Shown: in pieces, positions 1 to 10,802 of the stretch
Numbering within the stretch: the stretch's first letter is position 1
Layout of the letters: the number at the start of each line of letters is the position of its first letter
Assembly: GCA_964006375.1 (NCBI GenBank)
Contig: OZ023269.1
Span: 60,460,968 to 60,524,967 of the forward strand
Direction of reading: 5' to 3'
DNA from: Tillus elongatus
Lineage: Eukaryota; Arthropoda; Insecta; Coleoptera; Cleridae
DNA: 64,000 nt
Made by a program: the position numbers and the translations under genes
The notes under the pieces: model-generated
Told to the model about the DNA's origin: nothing
Seen by the model: only the letters and a program-made list of their open reading frames with translations
The model's database searches: none

Positions 1-23
1 TCTCGGCCCTCCACAGTTCCCAT

Positions 24-1165
24 CTAGTTTCCCGGACATTTACAATCCCGGGATAACACCCCTGTCTTGCCACAGCGTGAGCAAAACAGTCGTGGTGCTT
101 TCTGACACTTGCTTCTCATGTGTCCTGTCTCACCACAATTCCAGCAAGTCGTACGCTCCATCGCGAAACGAACCTGCTTACTGGCTTCCGGACGGTCAGT
201 CGTAGGAGAAGTCGGGGGTGTGAAACGGTTCTTAGCGGGGGAACTAGTATTCCCACTTTCCTGCTTATCCGAAGGGGCCGGCTAGGCTTTGGTGGGCCCT
301 CCTTGGTATCCTTCAGTTCCTTCAACATCGCCTCAATTGCCTTTGTTTTTTCTATGAACGTACGTATGTCTGGCACGTCGCAATTCCAGAGCATCTGTCG
401 GAACTCTGGGCGCAGGTTTCTTCTTAACCAAGTCAATTCCTGTTGCCTGTTGAAGTTTCCGTGCCGGCGTATGAGTGTCTGCAGCTCTGTTATGTAAGTA
501 AACAGGGGCTCACCGGCTTTGTGTAAGCGTCGACTGATTTCAGCTTCTAAATCTATGAAGTAGTTTGCCAGGAAATAGAAACGCTTGAAATCCTCGATAA
601 AGTCTTTCCACGATGTCCAGTAAGCCCTATTATTTCGATACCACAGCAAGGCTTGACCTTCCAAGACCTGTGGCAACACTGGCAGAAGGCGGTCCGAAGA
701 TACGTTAAAGTGCAAGCGGATTTCTTCTATGCGTTCTAAAAATGCTACGGGGTCAGACCTGCCCTGGAAATGCAAGTTCCACGCAAACAGATTGAGTGGT
801 TCTGGTTGCCGAAATGTCGTAGTCTTGGTCACAGGTGATATTGGCGGCGGGAATGGCTTTTGCGTAGGCGGTGTTAGGTGCCCGATTAAGTTTCCCGTTC
901 GTGGTGACGACGGCGGCGATGTGGTAACGTTAGGCAGTGAGGCTGCCTCGGTGTGCGGCGGTCTTCCTTCACGCAAAAATTTAATCAATTGCCTTCTCAT
1001 TTCTTCAACCGTTGTCTTGGGTCGTAGGCAAAACCTTGCTAACTCTGTTTCCAGTTCAGGCTTCTTCAGCCTGTATATCCATCCTACCCGGCCGTCAAAT
1101 AGGTCCGGGTCGGACTTCTCTTGAGGTTCAGGCTCGACGGCCTTGTCCGTTTTCGGGTCTGACAT
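24..1165 (-). pseudogene. Arc-like Ty3/gypsy Gag, frameshifted
   Basis: Capsid-type Gag of a Ty3-like LTR retrotransposon. The main frame (start at 1165) opens with an acidic leader and a SAP-like stretch (about residues 25-68). A Retrotrans_gag/Arc-like capsid domain follows (about residues 120-285), recognisable by motifs such as FLERIEEI, ALLWYRNN, LQTLIRRHG and ELTWLRRNL. The capsid frame then runs out of register: the two C-terminal zinc knuckles (CX2CX4HX4C, then a second in which the His is replaced by Val) lie in another frame that ends at 24-26. The frame change lies around 270-290. The closest relative in the window is the gag at 28700, which lacks the N-terminal SAP-like part. Protease and the rest of pol would continue left of base 1 and are not visible. 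I infer a degraded but formerly autonomous relative of the 26980-33310 element. Confidence 0.88.
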
Positions 1166-1822
1166 TGTTCAGTACAGACAGCAAGGCGGCAAGACGGCGC
1201 TGCGAAGCCGTTAACGCAGTGTTAGGATGAAACGGGTCGGATTTGTAACAGTGGTTTCCCTTGGTCAGTAGTGTTTAAGCAAAACCCAAAAAAAAATCAT
1301 AAATACAAAACAACAAAAATTCGGAATAACAAAATTCTCTACAAGTTGAAACCAAAAAAAACCACTACATATTAACGCTAAACTTAAGATGTTGATTAAA
1401 AGAAAATGTTACACTTAAAGAGTGTATTCGTATTATGTAATGCAGTAAACAAACATTCAAAGCTAACGTGAAAACAAAATAATTAATTATTACTACCACA
1501 AAAATATTGCAAGATCAACAGCTGATTACAAAGAATTCTACTAAAAGCAAGATAAATTAATGTCACGGTTTCACAAAGTATTGATGATACGGCGATTGCT
1601 ATCGTAGATAACAATATTGTAATTCCTTTTTAAATTCTGCCTCTGTTTCAAACTAAAAATATACCGAATTCTTAAGATACAGGTAACATATCTTATCTAC
1701 ACTTTTCCAACAACTCTTATCACAATTAACGATAAACTATGTACATTAAAATTTAAAAATTTCAAAATATTTACGGCTACTTCCCTAAATCCACCTTTCT
1801 CTAATTTAATTTACTAACTTAG
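1166..1822 (-). other. Untranslated leader of the left LTR element
   Basis: AT-rich stretch of about 650 bases between the PBS and the gag start. No convincing coding sequence is seen in it. Its position, between PBS and gag, is what identifies it as the 5' leader. Confidence 0.6.
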
Positions 1823-1842
1823 GTCCCTGCTCGCAGGTGCCA
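1823..1842 (-). promoter_or_regulatory. Primer binding site of left LTR element
   Basis: The reverse strand reads TGGCACCTGCGAGCAGGGAC, starting with the TGG expected for annealing to a tRNA 3' CCA end. It lies two bases inside the predicted LTR edge. It resembles the PBS at 28572 (TGGCGCCCGAGCAGGGAC) but has two extra bases and substitutions. The tRNA species is not assigned. Confidence 0.75.
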
Positions 1843-1862
1843 TTTGTGAGGGGTCAAATCGG

Positions 1863-1914
1863 GATAAGGTTATCTTTCCCTAATATGGGGAGGTTCCCAC
1901 GGGATAACCTTATC
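1863..1914. repeat. Perfect 12-bp inverted repeat in LTR
   Basis: GATAAGGTTATC at 1863-1874 and its exact reverse complement at 1903-1914 could form a 12-bp stem with a 28-nt loop. It lies just inside the PBS-side edge of the LTR, so it would be in the transcribed leader. Confidence 0.75.
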
Positions 1915-2605
1915 AATACGGCTTTATTTACGGGATTTGCTCAGGCGCCAGCAGCGTGGTTTAAAGGAAGACGCTGCGCTCCCTCAGGACTATATCTCTG
2001 TCCTCGGTTGTTATTTACAGATACACGGACCCGGGGTACACTCCAGTGGAGACAGGGTTCGCCTAAGTCCTCAGGCAGAGTCCCTCAGGACTCCCTAATT
2101 ATGGCCTGTATATTAGAGATCAGAATGTTGTGTTATGTTGGGGTGGATTGGTTGGGAAGCTTTAAATGAAATACCGTGTAAAACAGATAGTCTATTTACA
2201 AAAGTATTGGTGGGGAAATATTTACAAAATATATACAAAGAAATATTTACACAAGGGATTCTCCCGGTATACCCCACGTTTAAACTAACTTAATTGACAA
2301 CAAATCAATTTATTAGAGACCAGAGGCAGAAACTGAAATATTCGCGAGTTATACGGACGGTATCACGAATAGGGGTGGTAAACTCGCGGGTTGTAAGCGG
2401 GCAGAAGCGTCCCAGGATCGCCAAAGCAAGGCACCGGACAGGTGGTCGGTTAATTACGGACCCTCAAGCATGCGTTGCAGTCATACAGACTCTCTACGAC
2501 CGGAGGAAGTGTCTCCCTAGGGAGTTGGAAATTTCCCTTCGACAAAATAAAGGAAGTCCTCACTATCAAGTTAAAAGAAGACACAGCCTCCAGGCGGTGC
2601 CTTCA

Positions 2606-3497
2606 GGACGGTCGGGACACCGGATATCGCCAGACTGTTTCGATCGCCAGGAGTGGTGGAGACCTACTGCAGCCCGAAATATCCCGGCTGTCGTCCAAAT
2701 CCAGGAGCACGAGAGCTGCGCCACGGGAGACCGCCTGGGGATGATGTGATCGTGGCTAGTACGCCCCCCGAGTTCACATCAACGTGCAGTCGGCCGCTTT
2801 GCTAGTGCTCTCGCATTCTCGGGAAGACTCCAGTCCAGGAACGCGACCCCTTTGCGTCTCCCGACGGAAACATACAAAGCTTTTCCCCCTAGGACTGAAA
2901 ACGACAGGGTTTCCCCAATAATGTCAGCCGGACGGTCGGGACACCGGATATCGCCAGACTGTTTCGATCGCCAGGAGTGGTGGAGACCTACTGCAGCCCG
3001 AAATATCCCGGCTGTCGTCCAAATCCAGGAGCACGAGAGCTGCGCCACGGGGGACCGCCTTGGGATGATGTGATCGTGGCTAGTACGCCCCCCGAGTTCA
3101 CATCAACGTGCAGTCGGCCGCTTTGCTAGTGCTCTCGCATTCTCGGGAAGACTCCAGTCCAGGAACGCGACCCCTTTGCGTCTCCCGACGGAAACATACA
3201 AAGCTTTTCCCCCTAGGACTGAAAACGACAGGGTTTTCCCAATAAAGTCAGCCGGACGGTCGGGACACCGGATATCGCCAGACTGTTTCGATCGCCAGGA
3301 GTGGTGGAGACCTACTGCAGCCCGAAATATCCCGGCTGTCGTCCAAATCCAGGAGCACGGGAGCTGCGCCACGGGAGACCGCCTTGGGATGATGTGATCG
3401 TGGCTAGTACGCCCCCCGAGTTCACATCAACGTGCAGTCGGCCGCTTTGCTAGTGCTCTCGCGCTCTCGGGAAGACTCCAGCCAAGGAACGCGAGCC
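2606..3497. repeat. 324-bp tandem repeat, about 2.75 copies, inside LTR
   Basis: The start GGACGGTCGGGACACC occurs at 2606, 2930 and 3254, giving an exact 324-bp period. Copies differ by a few substitutions. The third copy diverges near 3465-3497. Open frames in it are incidental. The array makes this LTR unusually long. Confidence 0.92.
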
Positions 3498-4331
3498 CCT
3501 GCTCCCTCAGGTTGCCCCGCGGATACCGACAGAAACGAGCGATGGACCTATTTATCCGAAGCTCCCTTGCTGCCGTCTCTCTGAAATAAAACCACTGACA
3601 AACACAACAACATTCAGTGTCTTTTCCACACCTGGACTTTTAACGTCACCTCTGGCGAAGGCCACCAAGCGCGCCCAGGTGTCCGCCGCCAGAGAGAGTC
3701 GTCAACCCGTGGAAAACCCCTTTCACACAGGCCCTGTACTGTACAGCTGGAGGGACAACGACCTACCTCCTATAATTGAACAACGAGCGGCCCGCTGAAG
3801 ACGGCGTTCGTCGTCGGTCACCGCTCTCAACTTCTCCCAGCAGGTGCGCTTAATAAGCGACTGTTCCTCACCCTCTGACGGCCGGCCTGCTGGTCCCGTC
3901 GCCGATGCGACGCACTCAAAGCTAAAACGAAAAACACACCAAATTCTAGTCGAGACCTGGACGGTGGCTGGTTATTCTCCGTGACGGCCCCTGCGACTGC
4001 TGAAAAAGAACTAACTTGTCGAGCGCGTTACGGTCGATATATCCAGACCTCGATGCGGCACGCAAAGTATGCGCTGCGAGGTGCGCATAGGTATGTAGTG
4101 GACCAGACCAGCCGTCCCCGCTTTCATCACTTCGCATACCGCAGGACCCGACTGGGCGATCTCACCCGCTACAATCCACCGGCCCCGCGACGAGCTCTCG
4201 AAATTATATTGTATCAAAACATTTACGAACGTTTTTAATAACCAAAATAAATTAAAATTAAATACAGATGGTACGGATCTATTCCCCTGTTAACTAATTA
4301 GTTTATCTAATGGCAATTACGTCACTTCGTG

Positions 4332-5330
<999 letters not shown>

Positions 5331-5572
5331 AGTGTGTGTGTGTGTGTGTGTTTTGTTTCTTTAACGTCGGGCTATTTCCGCGACTTTGGCCAATCACCGA
5401 CACCAGGGAGCAGTTTCACCTGACTATCCTGGAAATTTTGCCGAACCCCTGCCTTTCTGTAAGAAGGGTAGGGATCTTTACCGTGCCCAACATCGCATGG
5501 ACACGGGACCGACGGCTTTACTCCCCCTCCGAAGGGTGGAACGTGCAGACATTCAACTTGCTCAAATACAAT
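5331..5572 (-). mobile_element. SINE copy, 5'-truncated (tail and body only)
   Basis: Body and (CA)n tail of the SINE family seen complete at 59348-59709, about 90% similar by eye. It starts with (GT)n on the plus strand followed by the motif TTTCTTTAACGTCGG. Similarity stops at CAAATACAA, so the tRNA-derived head is missing. This is typical 5' truncation of a reverse-transcribed copy. Confidence 0.85.
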
Positions 5573-6438
5573 TTTCTAAAGAATTTTGTTCACAAATTTA
5601 TTTTTTTTTTTCAATAATTCATAAAACACACTATTTATTACCAATATTTCACACACAAAGAATGTACAGAATTAGTTTTACGGAAACAAAAAATATATCC
5701 GAAAACTGACCTTATATGTAATTGACATTGAAAAAAAAGGAAAAAAGAAAATATAAAAGTTTTTTTTTAATAACTTTTCTTGGAACACTGAGCCAGTGGA
5801 AATAAGGAAACATATAAGCGGAAAATACCCATATATTCATGTCACAAGCTCTCAGAAATAAGAACGTAATTAAATCTCTCACTTTGAAGTTTCATTTCAC
5901 ATCTTTTTTCTACTATACACCATTTATTCAAACTTTTATATAAAAATAAAAAATAAATCTAAATTTTCACCACGTATTTACATAAAAATATTTAAAAAAT
6001 AAAAAAATAATTAAAAACAAAATATTACTTTACTGAGCTCATTTGCTTGATAAGATTGTGTTTTGATATATCGGTCTTTTCTATACATATTCATTAATTT
6101 TTCCTGATCAAATTTTTCTCTAAAGGTGTTTCAGATGTACAAAAAGCAATCATAACTGTCCATTAAAAAATGTTAAATGCCAGATCTGCAAGGAAAGACA
6201 CGATATTTTCATGTGTGACTCAGGATATAAATAACTAACTAGCTTAGGAAAAACAACCAGTTGTCAAAGCAGTTTGCATGACTGGACAGCCTGTGGGTGT
6301 CCTGTACGGCAGGTTTTCTTACAGACCGCCTGTACATTCGTTGCATCTGAGAGCGACCGTGGCTTATCAGACTAGTCATGGATGGTGGAAGTGTTACTCT
6401 AAAAGAAAATATATCTAATAGGCAAACTTTAAAAAATC
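5573..6438. other. AT-rich, no gene recognised
   Basis: Poly-A/T rich sequence. I see no coding or structural signal. Confidence 0.5.
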
Positions 6439-6880
6439 CGACATCAAAATAGGCACTAGAAAGCGAAAAATAACTGGATTACAGGTTTATTTCAAAAGAT
6501 GAAGATTAATTTAAATGAAACATTAGATGCGCTACCTACGTATCTCTTTGAAGTCGGTGCCGAGCCAATTAGGCAGTAGGTAGATAGGGTAGGTCCACTC
6601 CCGCCACATCGCAAGGTTCTCCACGCACGCGACCGAGTGCGTGAGCGTGGGTTAGTTTTTGATCATTAACAACATATTTAGGAATTTCGTTAGAATTATA
6701 ATCCGTTATTAATTAAGCTGTTTATAGCTTTAAGTATTATTGTATTTCGGGCTTGCCACCGACTTCAAACAGATAAGTAGGCAGTGCATATAATTATATT
6801 TCATTTAAACTATTTTTTACCTTTTGAATTAAACCTCTAATCTAGCTATTATTCGCTTTCTAGTGCCAATTTTGAAGTCA
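6439..6880. mobile_element. Foldback MITE, about 440 bp
   Basis: Terminal inverted repeats of about 130 bp: 6439-6566 and 6749-6880. Outer ends read GACATCAAAATAGGCACTAG and, on the reverse strand of the right end, GACTTCAAAATTGGCACTAG. The inner part contains TTTGAAGTCGGTG and its complement. There is no coding capacity. No clear target duplication, so the superfamily is not assigned. Confidence 0.8.
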
Positions 6881-6979
6881 GTTTATCTTTTTTAGTTTGT
6901 TTATTTTTCTGTTCTCGTATTTACGTATTTACGTACGCAGTGAGTACTGTATTAGAAAACTGCTATAATATAATCGGTG

Positions 6980-7590
6980 GTCATACATAAAAAATATTTT
7001 TTGGGGATTTTCTTCGATTTTCCTGAGATCTCATCATCAGATCCTGACTTGGTGCAATTGGAAGCACCTTAGAAGTATACCCTTTCAAACAAACAAAAAT
7101 TTCTTCAAATTGGTCAACAGTTGACAAAAATATTGGTGAACATACATAATTGTTTTTTTGAGGATTTTCCTCGATTTCCCATCATGAGATTCCCTTCAAA
7201 CAAACAAAAAATTTATTTAAATTGGTCCACAATTGACGAAAATATTGGTGAACATACATAAAAAAAATAATTTTTGAGGATTTCCCCGAGATCCTATCAT
7301 CAGATCCTGACTTCGTGAAAATGGGACCACCTCAGCAGTATACCCTTTCAAACGTTTTTTTAATTGGTCCACAATTGACGAAGATATTGGTAAGCATACA
7401 TAAAAAATGATTTTTGAGGATTTTCCTCGATTTCCTTTAGATCCCATCACAGATCCTGATTTGGTGAAAATCGGACCACCTCAGAGGTAGGTATACCCTT
7501 TCAAACAAAAACAGATTTTTTTTAATTGGTCCGTAATTAACAAAAATATCGGAGAACACATACATAAAAAATATTTTGAAGTCCGTTAAA
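6980..7590. repeat. Degenerate tandem repeat, about 4 copies of 125-160 bp
   Basis: Recurring phrases in order: GAACATACATAAAAAA, GAGGATTT(T/C)C, ATCATCAGATCCTGACTT, ATACCCTTTCAAAC, AATTGGTCCACAATTGACGA and AATATTGGTGAACATAC. Copies are diverged and vary in length. Open frames here are by-products. Confidence 0.85.
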
Positions 7591-8555
7591 AAGCTAAATC
7601 TTGATGTAATCGGGACACATGATATCAATTGTTGTTACTTTTGGATCTTCTAAATGTTCCCTGTCCAAAATGTGTAATAAATTTTTAATTAAATTAGGAA
7701 GTCAATACAGCAATGAGATGATAGAAATTCAAGCTGTGGAAATAGCAGAAAGATGTCTCGATAATGTGCGTGTGCCCTCAGATCAAGAACTGCCTGTAAA
7801 TGGCCTCAATTACAAGTGTATGAGTCTGTGGAATACAGCCTATATCAGGAATCAATCTTTGATCATATAATTACTGGCGAATTGTATCCAGAGATAATTA
7901 ACGTATTTTGATTCCTTAACGCGTTCATACACTGGTTTGTTGGACTTTACATGTCACGCAAATCTGGCAACAGTGTTACAACACCAGCAGTAGTAGAGTA
8001 ATTTCTGGGAACTGACACTTATAAGTACGAAACAAACAGAAGCAGGTAATTTTTGTGAACAAAGAAAACCAGTTTATAAAAATCAATATTGTATTTAACT
8101 GTGAGAGATATGATGCAGTTTAAACATTGGAAAATAATTTAAGAATATGTATCTCTAACTATACTAATGACACTATAAAGTTCAGACATTAACAAAGAAA
8201 TTATTACAAGCAACTGAGAAACTCCTTAAATATGATGAAGTCATTCCTTAATAAAAAAAAAAACAATTATGGAAAAAAGGTAAACAATATTAAAAACGAC
8301 CTTCCAGATTTTTTTTATCTTCCAGCCGTTTATGGAAAGAACAAAAATAAACAAGTGTTCGGCTTACGAGGGTCACGGGTCATTGCACCATGCATTAAGC
8401 CCTGGTGAAAATATGATTTTTGACCTAATTCTCATGTTATTGAACTGTTTACCAGTGCAATTACCTATAGCAGATAACGAAGAAAGGCTTTCTTACAGAT
8501 CGCTTTAGCTAAAAAGGAGAGGGCTAATCATAGTTCCTTATTACTACTAAGCGAA
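7591..8555. other. No gene recognised
   Basis: Contains an 83-codon open frame at 7619-7870 on the plus strand. I do not recognise its product, and it has no neighbours suggesting function. Nothing else supported. Confidence 0.4.
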
Positions 8556-8631
8556 GGTTGGGACCTGTGATGAGCACTTATAAGCACACTTGGAGAAACC
8601 CAATCACCACAACACATCTTTTAAAGACCTA

Positions 8632-8675
8632 ACGATCGTTTTGCTAAGAACTTTAGCTTCATCAGAGGATGAAAA
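8632..8675 (-). ncRNA. Hammerhead-like motif, left arm
   Basis: On the minus strand CCT-CTGATGA is followed by a GCTAA/TTAGC helix and then CAAAACGATCGTTAGG. The core GAAA has become CAAA. The outer CCT/AGG helix I is kept. Probably inactive. Confidence 0.5.
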
Positions 8676-8856
8676 AATACTAAACTAAGTTTCTGCTACA
8701 ACCTATATTTATATACATTCTTAGGTAGACGAACGACACCGAAGGTAAAATTTTAGTCGAAAGATGCGCTTCGACTAAAATCGTACCTTCGGTTTTGTTC
8801 GTCTACCTAACAATGTATATAAATATAGGTTGTAGCAGAAAATTAGTTTAGAATTT

Positions 8857-8905
8857 TTCATCCTCTGATGAAGCTAAAGTTCTTAGCGAAACGATCGTTA
8901 TGTCT
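8857..8905 (+). ncRNA. Hammerhead-like motif, right arm
   Basis: CTGATGA (8865-8871), one extra A, helix II GCTAA/TTAGC, GAAA (8888-8891), then CGATCGTT. The last A of GAAA plus CGATCGT forms the palindrome ACGATCGT, which would give helix III only between two RNA molecules or tandem copies. Helix I is weak here (CCT against ATG). I infer a Penelope-type hammerhead with an extra base before helix II. Confidence 0.55.
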
Positions 8906-9404
8906 TTAAAATATGTGTTGTGGTGATTGGGTTTCTCCCAGTGTGCTTACATAGTTTGTTATGTAAAATGAACCATGTTACATTTGGAGTACATCCGTTT
9001 TAACAAGCAGCAGTTCTAAGAAAACATTCTAACGTTGTAAAAAACAATTAAAAAAATGTTTTCATTGTAAAAATTAATACTATAAAACTGAAAAGAAGTT
9101 ACACAGGGAAGCTGTTGATATATTAGCGACGACGAATATAAATTTAAGAAAATGGACAACAAATAACAGTAAATTGCAACCGTAATTTAGCAAATATCTT
9201 CAACATTGTGACATGTACGACATGGTCGCATCTTGGTGCGGAGCCGGGTAATATGTTGTCACGGCAGCTCCAATTAACACAAAATGTTATAAATAGAGAC
9301 TGTGTACAACCAACCAACATTTTTGTAAATTGTCAGCCCTGGCCCATTTTCTTCGCTAATACCGGGGCAATGTATGCAAGGCTAGATATATTTTCACTAT
9401 AATT

Positions 9405-9452
9405 AGAAACGCAGACCGCTTTCGCTCTAATTAGAGCTCATCAGTGTGCTAT
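9405..9452 (-). ncRNA. Hammerhead ribozyme, array unit 1
   Basis: Minus strand: CTGATGA (9438-9444), helix II GCTCTAATTAGAGC, GAAA, then GCGGTC before TGCG. Helix III is damaged relative to unit 2 (GCGG instead of CCGG). Helix I keeps partial pairing. Confidence 0.75.
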
Positions 9453-9717
9453 ACGAATTACAGCGAGAACACACCTATAAAGTAATACGGCTAAGGCAGC
9501 CAGCCTCCTAAAACATTGTGAGATGTACAACAGGGTCGCCATCTCGGTGTGCAACTAGTTAGTATGTTGCCACGACAGCTCCAATTAACACAGAATTTTA
9601 TAAATAGAGACTGTGTACAATCAACCAACAATTTTTGTGAATTGTGAGATCTGACCCATTTTCTTCCCTAATACCATGACAATGTATGTGAGGCTAGATA
9701 TATTCTCACCATAATTA

Positions 9718-9763
9718 GAAACGCAGACCGGTTTCGCTCTAATTAGAGCTCATCAGTATGTTA
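9718..9763 (-). ncRNA. Hammerhead ribozyme, array unit 2 (intact core)
   Basis: Minus strand: CTGATGA (9750-9756), perfect helix II GCTCTAATTAGAGC, GAAA, then CCGGTC with the cleavage triplet GTC at 9726-9728. Helix III is the palindrome ACCGGT without a loop, which favours a two-molecule or tandem fold. Helix I pairs across the cleavage site with TGCGTT. All universally conserved core positions are present. Confidence 0.85.
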
Positions 9764-10031
9764 TACGGATTACAGCGAGAATATATCTATAAAGTAATAC
9801 GGCTAAGGCAGCCAGCTTCCTAGAACATTGTAAGATGTACGACAGGATCGCCATCTCGGTGCGGAACTAAGTAGTATCTTATCACGACAGCTCCAATTAA
9901 CACAAAATGTTATTAAAATGGAAACTGTGTACAACAAATCAACAATTTCTGTTAATTGTCAGCCTTGGCCCATTTTCTTCGCTAATACCGGGACAATGTA
10001 TGTAAGGCTAGATATATTCTCACCATAATTA

Positions 10032-10076
10032 GAGACGCAGACTGGTTCGTTCTAATTAGAGCTCGTCAGTGCGCTA
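10032..10076 (-). ncRNA. Hammerhead ribozyme, array unit 3 (damaged)
   Basis: Minus strand: CTGACGA, helix II GCTCT/AGAAC, then GAACCAGTC where GAAACCGGTC is expected, so the core is one A short. Helix I (GCGCA with TGCGT) is the best of the array. Probably inactive. Confidence 0.7.
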
Positions 10077-10308
10077 TATTAATAACAGCGAGAATACATA
10101 TATAAAGTAATACGGCTAAGGCAGCCAGCCTCCTAGAACATTGTAAGATATACGACAGGATCGCCATATCTGTGCGAAACCAGGTAGTATGTTGTCACGA
10201 CAGCTCCAATTAACACAAAATGTTATAAATAGACTGTGTACAACCAACCAAAAAGTTTTGTAAATTGTCCGCCCTGGCCCATTTTCTTCCCTAATACTGG
10301 GACAATGT

Positions 10309-10802
10309 ACTACTTGATTCAGCACATAGATGGCGTCGATACAGAATCTAGACCTGTCATTTCTGGTTCCTTCTAGAAATATAATTCCAGAGCGTCTGCT
10401 AATATTAACACACTCTACAAGTTGCCTGTGACCATAGAGGTAATACATTGAAATGTAATATGCTCTACGAGTGCATAAACTTAACCCTCATAAAGAAGGA
10501 TGTAACAGTACCCTTTGATCCAGGACCCAAATGGCTCTTTAAATTATCAACTTTATGAACAACTCTCAAGTCATTATTTTTGAGTATTTCCTCTAACCCT
10601 TTTGTAATAGAAAGGAAGTACAGAAAACTGTATAACCTATATTAAAAATATCAACAAGCTGATACCACAAACTCTATGCCAAAATTTGCGTTCAAAAAAT
10701 TATATTATTATATTCTCTTTTTGTGAAAATCAATTGTGAAGTGTAGTGATGTGAATATCAACTAACAAGTATACCCATTTCTTATATCCTTTTTGTTAAC
10801 TG
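10309..10802. other. No gene recognised
   Basis: Unique-looking AT-rich spacer between the retrozyme array and the hAT element. Confidence 0.5.

Larger units (their letters stand above)
8556..8962. mobile_element. Inverted pair of Penelope-like 3' ends (foldback)
   Basis: Two arms of about 195 bp in opposite orientation (about 8563-8759 and 8769-8960) meet at a short spacer near 8760-8768. The arm sequence recurs downstream of the GIY-YIG relic at 14.0-14.18 kb, at 37.27 kb and at the right edge of the window, so it is the terminal (pseudo-LTR) region of one Penelope-like family. Inverted terminal arrangements are known for Penelope-like elements. Confidence 0.75.
9203..10308 (-). mobile_element. 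Retrozyme-like tandem array, 310-bp units with hammerheads
   Basis: Four head-to-tail units start at 9203, 9513, 9825 and 10138 (periods 310-313 bp). The last is cut after about 170 bp. Units 1-3 each contain a hammerhead ribozyme on the minus strand at the same position. There is no coding capacity. Tandem repeats of a few hundred bases with hammerheads and no protein match animal retrozymes, which are non-autonomous retroelements that pass through circular RNA. The same unit occurs at 23.0-23.64 kb. What is seen: the repeats and the ribozyme cores. What is inferred: transcription from the minus strand, self-cleavage into monomers, circularisation and mobilisation by a Penelope-like enzyme. 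Confidence 0.82.

Noticed and set aside
2294..3397. Repeated 70-150 codon frames on both strands (2294-3397)
   Set aside because: They recur only because the 324-bp unit repeats; no homology or codon constraint, and they sit in an LTR.
7020..7460. CTGATGATGAGATCTCAGG-type phrases on the minus strand resembling a hammerhead
   Set aside because: CTGATGA and a GGAAA box are present in some repeat units, but no NUH cleavage triplet or helix I pairing follows, and the units do not keep the boxes.
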